Assembly: GCF_004349145.1 (NCBI RefSeq)
Contig: NZ_SMFO01000005.1
Span: 124,725 to 188,724 of the forward strand
DNA from: Flavobacterium hiemivividum
Lineage (GTDB): Bacteria; Bacteroidota; Bacteroidia; Flavobacteriales; Flavobacteriaceae
Direction: 5' to 3'
Length of the DNA stretch: 64,000 bases
This document shows positions 36,046-45,108 of the stretch, piece by piece (position 1 is the first letter of the stretch; each line of letters opens with the position of its first letter). Both the position numbers and the translations under genes were made by a program. The notes beneath the pieces are model-generated. The model searched no databases and had not been told where the DNA came from. It saw nothing but the letters and a program-made list of their open reading frames with translations.

Positions 36046-36756
36046 ATGTCTATTGTACCAATTATGAGAAAAAGATTAGTTGTTCTAACCGGAGCTGGAA
36101 TAAGTGCCGAAAGTGGCATAAAAACTTTTAGGGATGGCGATGGTCTCTGGGAAGGTCATGACGTTATGGACGTGGCCACGCCCGAAGGTTGGTTAAGAAA
36201 TCCTGAGTTAGTCCTTGACTTTTACAACAAACGCAGACAGCAACTAAAGGAAGTAACACCAAATTTAGGACACGAAATTCTCGCGCAATTAGAAGTTCAT
36301 TTTGATGTTTTTGTAATCACGCAAAATGTCGACGACTTGCACGAACGTGCAGGAAGTAAAAATGTATTGCATCTACATGGAGAATTATTGAAAGTGAGAA
36401 GCACGGCAAACCCTAATTACATTCTTGACTGGACGGAAGATCTTAATACTGGAGATTTCGATGCACAAAAAAACCAGTTGCGCCCTCATATTGTTTGGTT
36501 TGGTGAAGACGTTCCTGCCTTAGGCGAAGCCATCGCAATTACAAAAACTGCCGATTATTTTGCAGTTATTGGAACCTCACTGCAAGTTTATCCGGCAGCG
36601 GGATTAATAGACTTTACGCATCCTGATGTTCCCGTTTTTTATATTGATCCAAAACCGATTCGGATTCCAAATCTCAGAAATCCATTAGAAGTAATCCCCG
36701 AAGTCGCTTCTGAAGGAATGAAAAGACTAAAAAAGATGCTAATTGCTGGTATTTAA
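36046..36756 (+). CDS. Sir2-family NAD-dependent deacylase without zinc cysteines
   Basis: A 236-residue sirtuin. NAD-binding motifs GAGISAESGIKTFRD, TQNVDDLHERAG and the catalytic His111 in HLHGEL are intact. Tyr60 and Arg63 (DFYNKRRQQ) match the Y-x2-R pair of SIRT5/CobB, which bind acidic acyl groups, so desuccinylase or demalonylase activity is likely. The four Cys of the structural zinc site, expected between His111 and RPHIVWFGE, are absent, and there is no Cys in the whole protein. The start could be ATG 36046 or, six codons later, 36064. It precedes purB by 68 bases. Confidence 0.93.
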   Translation: MSIVPIMRKRLVVLTGAGISAESGIKTFRDGDGLWEGHDVMDVATPEGWLRNPELVLDFYNKRRQQLKEVTPNLGHEILAQLEVHFDVFVITQNVDDLHERAGSKNVLHLHGELLKVRSTANPNYILDWTEDLNTGDFDAQKNQLRPHIVWFGEDVPALGEAIAITKTADYFAVIGTSLQVYPAAGLIDFTHPDVPVFYIDPKPIRIPNLRNPLEVIPEVASEGMKRLKKMLIAGI

Positions 36757-36791
36757 AAAAGTAATCCTTTTCGAAATTGTTTCTAAAGGTT

Positions 36792-36799
36792 TATATTTG
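36792..36799 (+). promoter_or_regulatory. -7 box of purB, fixing its start
   Basis: TATATTTG matches TAnnTTTG and is followed by GTGCC; transcription would begin near 36806. An upstream in-frame start at 36777 would be outside such a transcript, so this supports ATG 36825. Confidence 0.5.
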
Positions 36800-36824
36800 T
36801 GCCTTTCGAACAAACAACACTACA

Positions 36825-38171
36825 ATGACTACTTTAAACGAATTGAATGCTATTTCTCCAATTGACGGAAGATATAGAAACAAGACTCTTTCTTTGGCTC
36901 CTTTTTTCTCGGAAGAAGCGTTAATCAAATACCGCGTATTGGTTGAAATTGAATATTTTATTGCTTTGTGCGAAGTGCCTTTGCCACAATTAAACGGGGT
37001 AAATCCTGATTTATTCGATACCCTAAGAGACATTTACAAAAACTTCTCAACTGAAGATGCGCTTTGGATCAAAGAAACCGAAAAGGTAACGAACCACGAT
37101 GTAAAAGCCGTTGAATACTTTATCAAGGATGCCTTTGAGAAATTAGGCCTATCACAATACAAAGAGTTCATCCATTTTGGGTTGACTTCTCAAGATATTA
37201 ACAATACAGCAATTCCACTTTCGACAAAAGAAGCTTTTGAGAAAGTATATATGCCTTCACTAATTACTTTGACTTCTAAATTGAAAGATTTAAGTATCGA
37301 ATGGGCTGCAGTTCCTATGCTAGCACGTACTCACGGACAACCCGCTTCTCCTACTCGTTTGGGTAAAGAAATTGGCGTTTTTGTGGAACGTTTAGAAGAG
37401 CAAATGCGTTTGTTGTTTAACATTCCGTTTGCTGCTAAATTTGGTGGAGCAACAGGAAATTACAACGCACATCATGTGGCTTATCCACAAGTTGACTGGA
37501 GAAAATTTGGAGGTAAATTTGTAGAAGAAAATCTAGGATTACACCATTCTTTCCCAACAACTCAAATCGAACATTACGATCATTTTGCAGCATTTTTTGA
37601 TGCTTTAAAAAGAATCAATACGATCATCATCGATTTAGACAGAGACATCTGGACTTATGTTTCGATGGAATATTTCAAACAAAAAATCAAAGCAGGAGAA
37701 ATAGGATCATCGGCGATGCCACATAAGGTAAACCCAATTGACTTTGAAAACTCTGAAGGGAATTTAGGAATAGCAAATGCTATTTTCGAACATCTTTCGG
37801 CTAAACTTCCTTTGTCAAGATTACAACGTGATTTAACTGACAGCACGGTCTTAAGAAACGTAGGTGTACCAATTGGTCATACGATCATCGCATTTGAAGC
37901 GACTTTGAAAGGTTTAAACAAATTGTTGTTGAACGAGCCTAAATTCCACGAAGATTTAGAGAAAAACTGGGCGGTAGTTGCAGAGGCAATCCAAACCATT
38001 TTGCGTCGAGAAGCATATCCTAATCCTTATGAAGCCTTAAAAGGATTAACTAGAACAAATGAAGCGATTGATAAAAAAGCAATTCATGACTTTATTGCAA
38101 CACTAGAGGTTTCTGAAGAAGTGAGAGCAGAATTAATGCAAATCACACCAAGTAATTTCGTTGGAATCTAA
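36825..38171 (+). CDS. purB: Adenylosuccinate lyase
   Basis: A 448-residue enzyme of the fumarase/aspartase superfamily that releases fumarate from SAICAR and adenylosuccinate in purine synthesis. The start MTTLNELNAISPIDGRYRNKT is typical of the PurB branch; a longer frame from TTG 36777 is rejected. Catalytic segments TSQDINNTA, ARTHGQPASP and the signature GSSAMPHKVNPIDFENSEGN are present. Followed by a terminator hairpin. Confidence 0.97.
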   Translation: MTTLNELNAISPIDGRYRNKTLSLAPFFSEEALIKYRVLVEIEYFIALCEVPLPQLNGVNPDLFDTLRDIYKNFSTEDALWIKETEKVTNHDVKAVEYFIKDAFEKLGLSQYKEFIHFGLTSQDINNTAIPLSTKEAFEKVYMPSLITLTSKLKDLSIEWAAVPMLARTHGQPASPTRLGKEIGVFVERLEEQMRLLFNIPFAAKFGGATGNYNAHHVAYPQVDWRKFGGKFVEENLGLHHSFPTTQIEHYDHFAAFFDALKRINTIIIDLDRDIWTYVSMEYFKQKIKAGEIGSSAMPHKVNPIDFENSEGNLGIANAIFEHLSAKLPLSRLQRDLTDSTVLRNVGVPIGHTIIAFEATLKGLNKLLLNEPKFHEDLEKNWAVVAEAIQTILRREAYPNPYEALKGLTRTNEAIDKKAIHDFIATLEVSEEVRAELMQITPSNFVGI

Positions 38172-38264
38172 TACCAAAACAATAAAATAGTAATTCATAG
38201 CTTCTGTTTTTTTGAAATTCATAAAAATAGATCGCGCTAATGCTATTTTAAATCAAATAACTCC

Positions 38265-38300
38265 AAAAAAAGCTATCTTTATCGGTAGCTTTTTTTTTGA
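38265..38300 (+). terminator. Terminator of purB
   Basis: AAAAAAGCTA(TC) pairs with (GG)TAGCTTTTTT, with loop TTTATC and a T run of nine. Confidence 0.75.
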
Positions 38301-38341
38301 CAATCCTCTTATAACAACTCATTGTGAAGAGGAAATCTAAA

Positions 38342-38502
38342 GTCTAGCCCTGACTGCAATGGAAAGCCTTGCAGGCGAAAAGCAATTTTTATAGCAAATT
38401 GCAGAGCAGATCCCGACACTTCGGGAGAAGCTCCTGCAAATGCCTAATAAAAAAGGTTTTTAGACAAAAGCTTAAAATGAAAGGCAGGAAATTGCTCCTA
38501 AT
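38342..38502 (+). repeat. Dispersed Flavobacterium-type repeat, copy B
   Basis: Begins TAGCCCTGACTGCAATGGAAAGCC and ends GGCAGGAAATTGCTCCTAAT, with a central CCCGACACTTCGGG hairpin and AAGCTCCTGCAAATGCC. The frame (AGCCCTGA...GGAA-GCC ... GCAGGAAAT-GCTCC) matches the same general family as copy A at 32843-32999, though the two copies differ a lot inside. It ends just 13 bases before the antiporter ATG, so it forms most of that gene's leader. Confidence 0.55.
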
Positions 38503-38514
38503 AAAAAATAAAAT

Positions 38515-40755
38515 ATGAGTACCGTAGCGACAGTTGCTGAAGCATCACAGCATTTAAAACCACTTATTAGCGACTTAGGATTAATCCTAATGACCGCGGG
38601 TATTGCAGTTTTAGTATTTAAAAAATTGAAACAACCCTTAGTGCTAGGTTATCTTATAGCCGGATTTCTTGCAGGAAACCACATTGATTTTTTCCCCTCT
38701 GTAACAGATCCGAAGAGTGTCGATGTCTGGGCAGAAATAGGGGTGATTATTTTACTTTTTAGCTTGGGACTCGAATTTAGTTTCAAGAAGTTGATGAAAG
38801 TGGGCGGGACCGCCTCTATCACCGCCATTACTCAGATTATCACCATGGTAATAATGGGTTTTTTAGTGGGCCAATGGTTAGGCTGGAAACAAATGGACAG
38901 TATTTTTCTAGGTGTGATTCTATCGATTTCCTCCACTACGATTATCTTAAAAACCTTCGATGAACTAGGCGTCAAGGCGCAAAAATTTGCCGGAATCGTT
39001 ATTGGTTCCCTTATCGTTCAGGATATTGTTGCCATTTTAATGATGGTATTACTCTCTACTGTGGCCGTGAGTCAGCAGTTCTCCGGAAGTGAATTAATGT
39101 TTTCTGTCTTGAAACTTGTTTTTTTCTTAATTGCTTGGTTTGTGGGTGGGATATTTTTCATTCCTACTTTATTAAAAAAAATAAAAAATTTAATGACTGA
39201 TGAGATGACCTTAATTGTCTCCTTAGCGCTGTGCTTGATGATGGTTATTTTAGCATCGAATGCAGGATTCTCGCCTGCTCTAGGAGCCTTTATCATGGGA
39301 TCTATTATTGCCGAAACTACGCAAGCAGAACACATTGAACACCTCATCAAACCTATAAAAGATCTATTTGGGGCTGTTTTCTTTGTATCTGTAGGTATGT
39401 TGATCGACCCAAAAATGCTGTATGAATATGCGTTTCCTGTACTTATTTTAACTTTTGTAACCATCTTTGGACAATCCATAAGTTCCACCATTGGAGCTTT
39501 AATTTCAGGCCAGCCTTTAAAACAATCCGTGCAAACGGGAATGAGTTTGTCACAAATAGGTGAGTTCTCTTTTATTATTGCCACTTTAGGGATGTCAATG
39601 AATGTCACCAGTAAATTCTTGTATCCTGTTGTCGTAGCAGTATCAGCCGTTACCACTTTTACAACACCGTTTATGGTGAAAATGGCGACTCCTTTTTCGG
39701 CTTACTTAGAACGAAAACTCCCTAAAAAGTGGTTGAAAAACATAACGCGATACAGCACAAATACTCAAGCTATTAAGTCGGCAAGTACCTGGCAAGTCGT
39801 GTTAAAAGCTTATATTTTACAAATCGTAATTCACACCATAATCATATTAGCGATCATATTGCTTTCGGCTAAGTTTGTCTTGCCGTTAGTAGAAAACTCT
39901 AAATTTGGAAATGCGATTACAGCACTAATTACAATAATTGTTTTAGCTCCCTTTTTATGGGCGCTCTCCTTACGTCGTGTTGCCGTTAAAGAAGTGGAAA
40001 TCCTGCGTAAAGAGCGAAAATACAAAGGACCTATCATGATGATGGTTTTATTTAGAATGGGATTAGCTATCTTTTACATTGGTTTCTTACTGAATATCTT
40101 TTTCTCACCTCTTATTGCTTTCTTTGCCTTGATTACAGCTATTGCTGCTTATGTATTTTTTCCAAAGAAATTGCACAGCCAATACCTTAAAATTGAGAAT
40201 CACTTCCTTCAGAATCTTAACAATCGTGACATAATAAAAATAGACAGGAAATACGCCAGTTTAACACCTTGGGACGGTCACATGACCACCTTTAAAATTG
40301 CCAAAGAATCCAACATCGCTGGAAAAACTTTACTAGAACTGCGCTTGCGAGAGGAAATGGGAATTAACATTGCCTTTATAAAAAGAGGGGAAATAATGGT
40401 TAAGATCCCAACTAAAAATGAACGTTTGTTTCCGGGTGATGAAATTTGTGTCATCGGTACGGATGCGCAGGTAAAAGAATTCAAGGGCTATTTACTTCAA
40501 CACGAATTTGAGCCGCCTAAAAATGTCGAAAAACCAGAAATTATACTGCAACAACTGGAATTGAACAAAGTAGATTTGATAGGAAAAAGTATCAGTCAAT
40601 CGCTTCTTAGAGAAAAAGCAAACGGTATGGTTGTAGGTATCGAACGAAATGGTAAACGTCTACTGAATCCAGAATCTGATTTGGTACTACAGAAAGACGA
40701 TATTCTATGGGTCGTAGGTGATAAAAAGCGAATGAATCAGTTCTTTGCTGAGTAG
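38515..40755 (+). CDS. CPA2 family cation:proton antiporter with TrkA_C domains
   Basis: A 746-residue membrane protein. About twelve transmembrane helices fill residues 18-390 with the CPA2 hallmarks LVLGYLIAGFLAGNHIDFF, ILLFSLGLEFSFKKL and FAGIVIGSLIVQDIVAI (the QD pair is important for transport). A further cluster of hydrophobic segments (about 430-560) precedes two cytoplasmic RCK-C/TrkA_C modules: KTLLELRLREEMGINIAFIKRG...FPGDEICVIGTD near 600-655, and IGKSISQSLLREKANG...LQKDDILWVVGD at the end. Most likely K+ or Na+/H+ exchange regulated by a ligand at the C-terminal modules. Confidence 0.92.
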   Translation: MSTVATVAEASQHLKPLISDLGLILMTAGIAVLVFKKLKQPLVLGYLIAGFLAGNHIDFFPSVTDPKSVDVWAEIGVIILLFSLGLEFSFKKLMKVGGTASITAITQIITMVIMGFLVGQWLGWKQMDSIFLGVILSISSTTIILKTFDELGVKAQKFAGIVIGSLIVQDIVAILMMVLLSTVAVSQQFSGSELMFSVLKLVFFLIAWFVGGIFFIPTLLKKIKNLMTDEMTLIVSLALCLMMVILASNAGFSPALGAFIMGSIIAETTQAEHIEHLIKPIKDLFGAVFFVSVGMLIDPKMLYEYAFPVLILTFVTIFGQSISSTIGALISGQPLKQSVQTGMSLSQIGEFSFIIATLGMSMNVTSKFLYPVVVAVSAVTTFTTPFMVKMATPFSAYLERKLPKKWLKNITRYSTNTQAIKSASTWQVVLKAYILQIVIHTIIILAIILLSAKFVLPLVENSKFGNAITALITIIVLAPFLWALSLRRVAVKEVEILRKERKYKGPIMMMVLFRMGLAIFYIGFLLNIFFSPLIAFFALITAIAAYVFFPKKLHSQYLKIENHFLQNLNNRDIIKIDRKYASLTPWDGHMTTFKIAKESNIAGKTLLELRLREEMGINIAFIKRGEIMVKIPTKNERLFPGDEICVIGTDAQVKEFKGYLLQHEFEPPKNVEKPEIILQQLELNKVDLIGKSISQSLLREKANGMVVGIERNGKRLLNPESDLVLQKDDILWVVGDKKRMNQFFAE

Positions 40756-40895
40756 TTTTTCATGGTCATCTGTTTTCTCAATGTGGTTTATTTAAGTTTT
40801 ATACAAAAGTTCAGAACGATAACGAAAGTGACCTCAATTTCTTAATAGCAAGAAAATACATCGTTTTATATTCAATAGATGGATGAAATTTTATA

Positions 40896-40903
40896 TATAT
40901 TTG
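40896..40903 (+). promoter_or_regulatory. Candidate -7 box ahead of the restriction endonuclease gene
   Basis: TATATTTG matches TAnnTTTG, 112 bases before the ATG. No TTG at the normal distance upstream; support is modest. Confidence 0.3.
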
Positions 40904-41014
40904 ACACTATCTGTTCGTAACCTGATACCTTAACTCAAAATCGCAGTAATTAGTGCTTTTTATAGTATGAAATAATTTCATAATTTAGAAGTCAAAAATC
41001 AATATCAAAAAATT

Positions 41015-41779
41015 ATGAAAAATAAGTATGTAGATTTTATTTCAGATGAACACTTTTTAAATTGCGTAGCAAATCTACATAATGCATACTTAAAAGCTAA
41101 AAATAACATTACAAAAAAGAATTTCTATAGCAACAAAGTTGATACTATTAAATTAACTTTTGACGCCAGATTCAACGAAATTGATGAAGAGAACTTAATT
41201 CAAGCAGAGATTTTACGCCAAATCGATAAGTCAATAAACAATTCGATAGGAACATTTCACGAACAAATATTAGGTGGAATTCAAGGTTTTCAGATTGGGA
41301 ATTTCAGTGGTTTTGATATTAAAGCAAACGATGATACTATGTTTGCAGAGATAAAGAATAAACACAATACTATGAGTAGTGGCCTTGCTGAAGCCGTATT
41401 TCAAAAATTAGCAAGATTTGCCGATGATAACAAAAAAGCAAATTGTTATTTAGTTCAAATATTAGCTAAAAAAAGCTTCAATAATAAATGGGAAGGAATA
41501 ATTAACGGAAAAGAATACACGCACAGTAGAGTTTTTAAAATTTCTGGTGATAAATTCTATGCTTTACTTTCTGGTCAAGAAGATGCTTTTTTGAAATTAT
41601 ATAAAAACCTTCCAATAGTAGTAAAAGATTATTTAAATTCAATTGAAAAAAGTGATTCAGTAAAAGCAAATTCTGCAATTGACGAACTAAAAGTCGAAAC
41701 TGAAACATCTAAAAGAACTATCTTAGACCAAATCACTTTTGAAAATTATAGCTATTATTTAGGTTTTGATGAATTATAA
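41015..41779 (+). CDS. Type II restriction endonuclease, Eco47II family (GGNCC-type)
   Basis: A 254-residue nuclease. It resembles the Eco47II family: the start KNKYVDFISDEHFLNCVANLHNAY, the block NSIGTFHEQILGGIQGF and the PD-(D/E)xK-like core GFDIKANDDTMFAEIKNKHNT, where Asp, Glu and Lys form the metal site. Eco47II cuts GGNCC; that specificity here is inferred from family resemblance. Its last 25 bases overlap the end of the convergent cytosine methyltransferase gene, so the two form a tail-to-tail restriction-modification unit. G+C content is low even for this genome. Confidence 0.85.
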   Translation: MKNKYVDFISDEHFLNCVANLHNAYLKAKNNITKKNFYSNKVDTIKLTFDARFNEIDEENLIQAEILRQIDKSINNSIGTFHEQILGGIQGFQIGNFSGFDIKANDDTMFAEIKNKHNTMSSGLAEAVFQKLARFADDNKKANCYLVQILAKKSFNNKWEGIINGKEYTHSRVFKISGDKFYALLSGQEDAFLKLYKNLPIVVKDYLNSIEKSDSVKANSAIDELKVETETSKRTILDQITFENYSYYLGFDEL

Positions 41780-42993
41780 TAACAGTTCAAAAACTTAATA
41801 ATAGAATATCCAATTTCTTTTCCTAAATTAACAGGAACAGCATTTCCAATCTGTTTGTATTGTTGTGCGACAGAGCCTTCAAATTTCCATTCATCAGGAA
41901 AAGTTTGAATTCTTGCATATTCTCTTACAGTAAACGGTCGCGTTTCTTCCGGATGACATCTTTCTGTTTGTTTTTGAGCAGGACTGCAAGTTAAAGTTAG
42001 ACAAGGTTCATCCCACCCTATTCTTCTTGCAATTCCTGTTTTTCCTCCGCCAAGGTAATAACTTCCTCCCATAAATTCTTTTTGAATATCTATAGGTAAA
42101 TCTCTCCAATAACCTTTTGGCGGAACTAAATCTAAAACATCTATTTTGCTTTTTGGATATTTTGAACCATCTGATTTTGGAACATCACAATCAAATAAAT
42201 CTCCTTTTCTCAAAGCATCTTTTAGATTATATATTTCCCTATAAGGTTTTGGATATTCGTATTTTAAATTAATATCTTTCCTAATTCCAACTAAAATCAA
42301 TCTTTCTCTTTTTTGAGGAACATTGAAATTAATTGCTTTTAGAACTTGTACAGGAACTACATTATAACCGATTTCATCTAAAATAGAAATCATCCCTTGT
42401 AAAGTTTTACCGTTTTCGTGACTTAATAAACCACGAACATTTTCACCAATACAAATTGGAGGGTTCACTTCTTTTACAACTCTTGCAAACTCATAAAACA
42501 AAGTTCCTCTTGCATCTGCTAAACCTAATTTTTTTCCCGCATAACTAAATGCTTGACAAGGAAATCCTCCAGTTACAATGTCAACTTTATTTTCATAATC
42601 CGTAAAACTATGCGATTTTATGTCCCCTTCCAAAACATTCCAATTTGGTCTATTTTTTCTTAAAGTTTGACAAGCCCATTTATCAATTTCATTTAATGCC
42701 ACACATTTTAAACCAGCTTTTTCCATTCCAACAGCCAAACCACCAGCTCCAGCGAAAAGCTCTAAAACAGTGTATTCATTTTGTGGCTCAACATAATTTG
42801 AGATTGTTTCTTGAATCTCTTCATCCAAAAAATCTGCAAATAAAGTATCAACATCAGTTTTTCTGTAAACTCGATAATTACTTATTGGCTCACGAACAGC
42901 CGATAATTTACCTTCTTTGTCCCAACGTCTCAAAGTTTCCTTACTTTTACCAATATATTCGGAAGTTTCCGAAAGTGTCATATACTCATTCAT
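41755..42993 (-). CDS. DNA cytosine-5 methyltransferase with N-terminal MerR-like HTH
   Basis: A 412-residue protein from ATG 42993 (a TTG six bases upstream is less likely). The first 60 residues (YMTLSETSEYIGKSKETLRRWDKEGKL...YRVYRKTDVDTLF) form a MerR/excisionase-type helix-turn-helix. The C5-methylase core follows: motif I LELFAGAGGLAVG near 78, the catalytic Cys in GGFPCQAFSYAG, ENVRGLLS, QKRERLILVG and the closing QIGNAVPVNLG. It should protect the genome from the convergent Eco47II-like endonuclease. The HTH and the inverted repeat directly upstream of its ATG suggest self-regulation. Confidence 0.94.
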   Translation of the reverse strand: MNEYMTLSETSEYIGKSKETLRRWDKEGKLSAVREPISNYRVYRKTDVDTLFADFLDEEIQETISNYVEPQNEYTVLELFAGAGGLAVGMEKAGLKCVALNEIDKWACQTLRKNRPNWNVLEGDIKSHSFTDYENKVDIVTGGFPCQAFSYAGKKLGLADARGTLFYEFARVVKEVNPPICIGENVRGLLSHENGKTLQGMISILDEIGYNVVPVQVLKAINFNVPQKRERLILVGIRKDINLKYEYPKPYREIYNLKDALRKGDLFDCDVPKSDGSKYPKSKIDVLDLVPPKGYWRDLPIDIQKEFMGGSYYLGGGKTGIARRIGWDEPCLTLTCSPAQKQTERCHPEETRPFTVREYARIQTFPDEWKFEGSVAQQYKQIGNAVPVNLGKEIGYSIIKFLNCYYNSSKPK

Positions 42994-43024
42994 AACCAAA
43001 TTGTTTAACCTTACACAATGGTTA
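42994..43024. promoter_or_regulatory. Inverted repeat operator candidate of the methyltransferase gene
   Basis: TAACCA(AA)TTGT and ACAATGGTTA form a 10-base inverted repeat with a 2-base bulge and a 9-base centre. It fills the space between the -7 box and the ATG, where a bound protein would block transcription or initiation. Confidence 0.45.
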
Positions 43025-43054
43025 CAAATTTAAAAGAAAAAACGGAATAACCAA
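43025..43054 (-). promoter_or_regulatory. Bacteroidota-type promoter of the methyltransferase gene
   Basis: On the minus strand TTG (43054-43052) and TAAATTTG (43032-43025) are 19 bases apart, fitting TTG-N17-23-TAnnTTTG. The ATG is 31 bases past the box. Confidence 0.55.
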
Positions 43055-43071
43055 ACAGAATAGAAAAGAAA

Positions 43072-43098
43072 AAGAACATCGAGTAACACTCGTTCTTA
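43072..43098. repeat. Hairpin upstream of the restriction-modification unit
   Basis: AAGAAC(AT)CGAGT pairs with ACTCGTTCTT around AAC. A second small hairpin, CTCGC-TAAGC-GCGAG, is at 43187-43201. The segment from 43110 to 43135 (GGGATGATAGCGGAATTAGCTC) resembles the end of the dispersed repeat copies at 32843 and 38342. No gene is seen between 43099 and 43231. Confidence 0.4.
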
Positions 43099-43231
43099 TG
43101 TAAAGCGAGATTGGGATGATAGCGGAATTAGCTCTTTTATTCATATCTGCGTTTCGACAGAAAACACTCTGTTATAAAGTATACAACCTCGCTAAGCGCG
43201 AGAATCTTAGTTCATTTCACAAAAATAGAAA

Positions 43232-43367
43232 ATGAAACAAGTTGATAAAATAGCATTTATAGAAACCAAAAACGGACAGATTTTAAGTGCCAAATCGAAA
43301 GGAAAAACCAAATACTATATCCCTGGCTGAAAAAGAGAAATTGGAGAAAGGGACGAGCATATAATCG
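43232..43367 (+). pseudogene. NUDIX hydrolase remnant
   Basis: The frame MKQVDKIAFIETKNGQILS...GKTKYYIPG is the clear N terminus of a NUDIX hydrolase of the 8-oxo-dGTP diphosphatase kind. A TGA stands where the second Gly of PGGKRE is expected; after it the frame still reads KREIGERDEHII, like the start of the NUDIX box, and then loses homology. So a nonsense mutation and a large 3' deletion both occurred. It lies between the restriction-modification unit and the guaB terminator. Confidence 0.75.
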
Positions 43368-43387
43368 GTTCAATACATACAATAAAA

Positions 43388-43429
43388 AAAAGGCTGTCAT
43401 AAAGTTTCAACACTTTAGACAGCCTTTTT
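43388..43429 (-). terminator. Bidirectional terminator downstream of guaB
   Basis: A long stem, AAAGGCTGTC(A)TAAAG pairing with CTTTAGACAGCCTTT, with loop TTTCAACA. Flanked by A and T runs. It ends guaB on the minus strand. Confidence 0.85.
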
Positions 43430-43448
43430 ATATGAATAAAACGAGAAA

Positions 43449-44921
43449 TTATCTTGAATAATTTGGTGCTTCTTTAGTAATTGTAACGTTATGTGGGTGA
43501 CTTTCGTTGATACCACTAGCGGTAATACGAACAAAACGACCTGTTTCTTGCAAAGTAGGAATGTCTTTAGCACCACAATATCCCATTCCGGCACGAAGAC
43601 CACCAATGAATTGTAACATACTTTCGTTCAACTCTCCTTTGTAAGGAACGCGTCCCACAATTCCTTCTGGAACTAGTTTCTTAACATCATCTTCTACATC
43701 CTGGAAATAACGGTCTTTAGAACCACCTTCCATTGCTTCCACAGAACCCATTCCACGGTATGATTTGAATTTTCTTCCTTCAAAAATAATAGTTTCTCCA
43801 GGAGATTCTTTAGTACCAGCAAGAAGTGAACCTAACATCACACAGTCAGCACCTGCAGCAATTGCTTTAGGAATATCACCTGTGTAGCGTATTCCACCAT
43901 CAGCAATTACAGGAACACCGGTTCCTTTTAATGCTGCTGCAACTTCTAACACTGCCGAGAATTGAGGAAAACCAACACCAGCAACGATACGTGTTGTACA
44001 AATTGAACCAGGTCCAATTCCTACTTTCACACCATCAGCACCATTTTCAACTAGGAATTTTGCCGCTTCAGGAGTAGCAATATTACCTACAATAACATCT
44101 ATTTGAGGGAATTTAGCTTTTACTTCTTTCAATGTGTTCACCACACCTTGAGTATGCCCGTGAGCCGTATCAATGATAATAGCATCAACACCCGCATTTA
44201 CAAGAGCAGTTGCTCTTTCTACTGCATCACCAGTAACACCAATAGCTGCTGCTACACGCAAACGTCCGAAAACATCTTTGTTAGCAATTGGTTTTTGAGT
44301 TAATTTAGTAATATCTCTAAAAGTGATTAAACCTACAAGTTTACCATCTTTACTAATAACGGGAAGTTTCTCAATTTTATGACCTTGTAAAACTACTTCG
44401 GCTTGTTCTAATGAAGTTCCTTCGGCAACGGTAACTAAGTTTTCACTTGTCATTACCTCAATAATAGGTCTTGCATTGTTTTTTTCAAAACGCAAATCTC
44501 TATTAGTTACGATACCTTTCAAACGGCTTTCTTCATCGATAATTGGAATACCACCAATTCCGTATTCTTTCATCGCATTTTTAGCATCTGCTACTGTAGA
44601 AGTAAGAGGTAAAGTAACAGGATCGATAATCATACCTGACTCTGCACGTTTTACTTTACGCACTTTGGCAGCTTGTTGCTCGATTGTCATGTTTTTATGC
44701 AAAACACCTATTCCACCTTCTTGAGCCATAGCAATTGCCATAGAACTTTGGGTAACGGTATCCATAGCTGCGGATACAATAGGAACATTAAGCGTTATAT
44801 TTCTTGAAAATTTTGTTTGGATACTTACCTCGCGAGGAAGCACATTAGAGTAGTTAGGAACTAATAATACATCATCGTACGTTAAACCTTCGCCGATAAT
44901 CTTGGAGTTATGTGCTATCAT
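43449..44921 (-). CDS. guaB: Inosine-5'-monophosphate dehydrogenase
   Basis: A 490-residue IMPDH that oxidises IMP to XMP, the first committed GTP-synthesis step. The TIM barrel is split by a CBS pair (about 95-205, with [13 protein letters not shown] and GLITFRDI). The catalytic Cys is in [17 protein letters not shown], with the flap region [20 protein letters not shown]. Length and domain order are normal. A TATATTTG box is 27 bases ahead of the ATG. Confidence 0.98.
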   Translation of the reverse strand: MIAHNSKIIGEGLTYDDVLLVPNYSNVLPREVSIQTKFSRNITLNVPIVSAAMDTVTQSSMAIAMAQEGGIGVLHKNMTIEQQAAKVRKVKRAESGMIIDPVTLPLTSTVADAKNAMKEYGIGGIPIIDEESRLKGIVTNRDLRFEKNNARPIIEVMTSENLVTVAEGTSLEQAEVVLQGHKIEKLPVISKDGKLVGLITFRDITKLTQKPIANKDVFGRLRVAAAIGVTGDAVERATALVNAGVDAIIIDTAHGHTQGVVNTLKEVKAKFPQIDVIVGNIATPEAAKFLVENGADGVKVGIGPGSICTTRIVAGVGFPQFSAVLEVAAALKGTGVPVIADGGIRYTGDIPKAIAAGADCVMLGSLLAGTKESPGETIIFEGRKFKSYRGMGSVEAMEGGSKDRYFQDVEDDVKKLVPEGIVGRVPYKGELNESMLQFIGGLRAGMGYCGAKDIPTLQETGRFVRITASGINESHPHNVTITKEAPNYSR

Positions 44922-44947
44922 GTTGCAATTTGTAGTTGAATTGCGTG

Positions 44948-44955
44948 CAAATATA
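44948..44955 (-). promoter_or_regulatory. -7 box of guaB
   Basis: TATATTTG followed by GCAC on the minus strand, 27 bases before the ATG; matches TAnnTTTG. No TTG at the -33 distance. Confidence 0.45.
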
Positions 44956-45108
44956 ACAAATTATTTTAATTTAAAAAAGTGATAGCCAAAGCATGTGAAA
45001 AACAGACTTCAATATTCCTAATTTATACTACTCCTCTTACGTACTATTTCAACATTTAGACGGAAAAATTAAAAACAGATTGCATTTTTTTCGAAATGAA
45101 AAACAATA

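Noticed and set aside
39072..39656. 194-codon minus-strand frame inside the antiporter gene
   Set aside because: It lies opposite transmembrane segments of a clear CPA2 protein and has no recognisable motif or leader.
41015..42993. Larger defence island around the restriction-modification pair
   Set aside because: The neighbours on both sides are an ion antiporter and guaB; apart from the NUDIX remnant no further defence gene is present.
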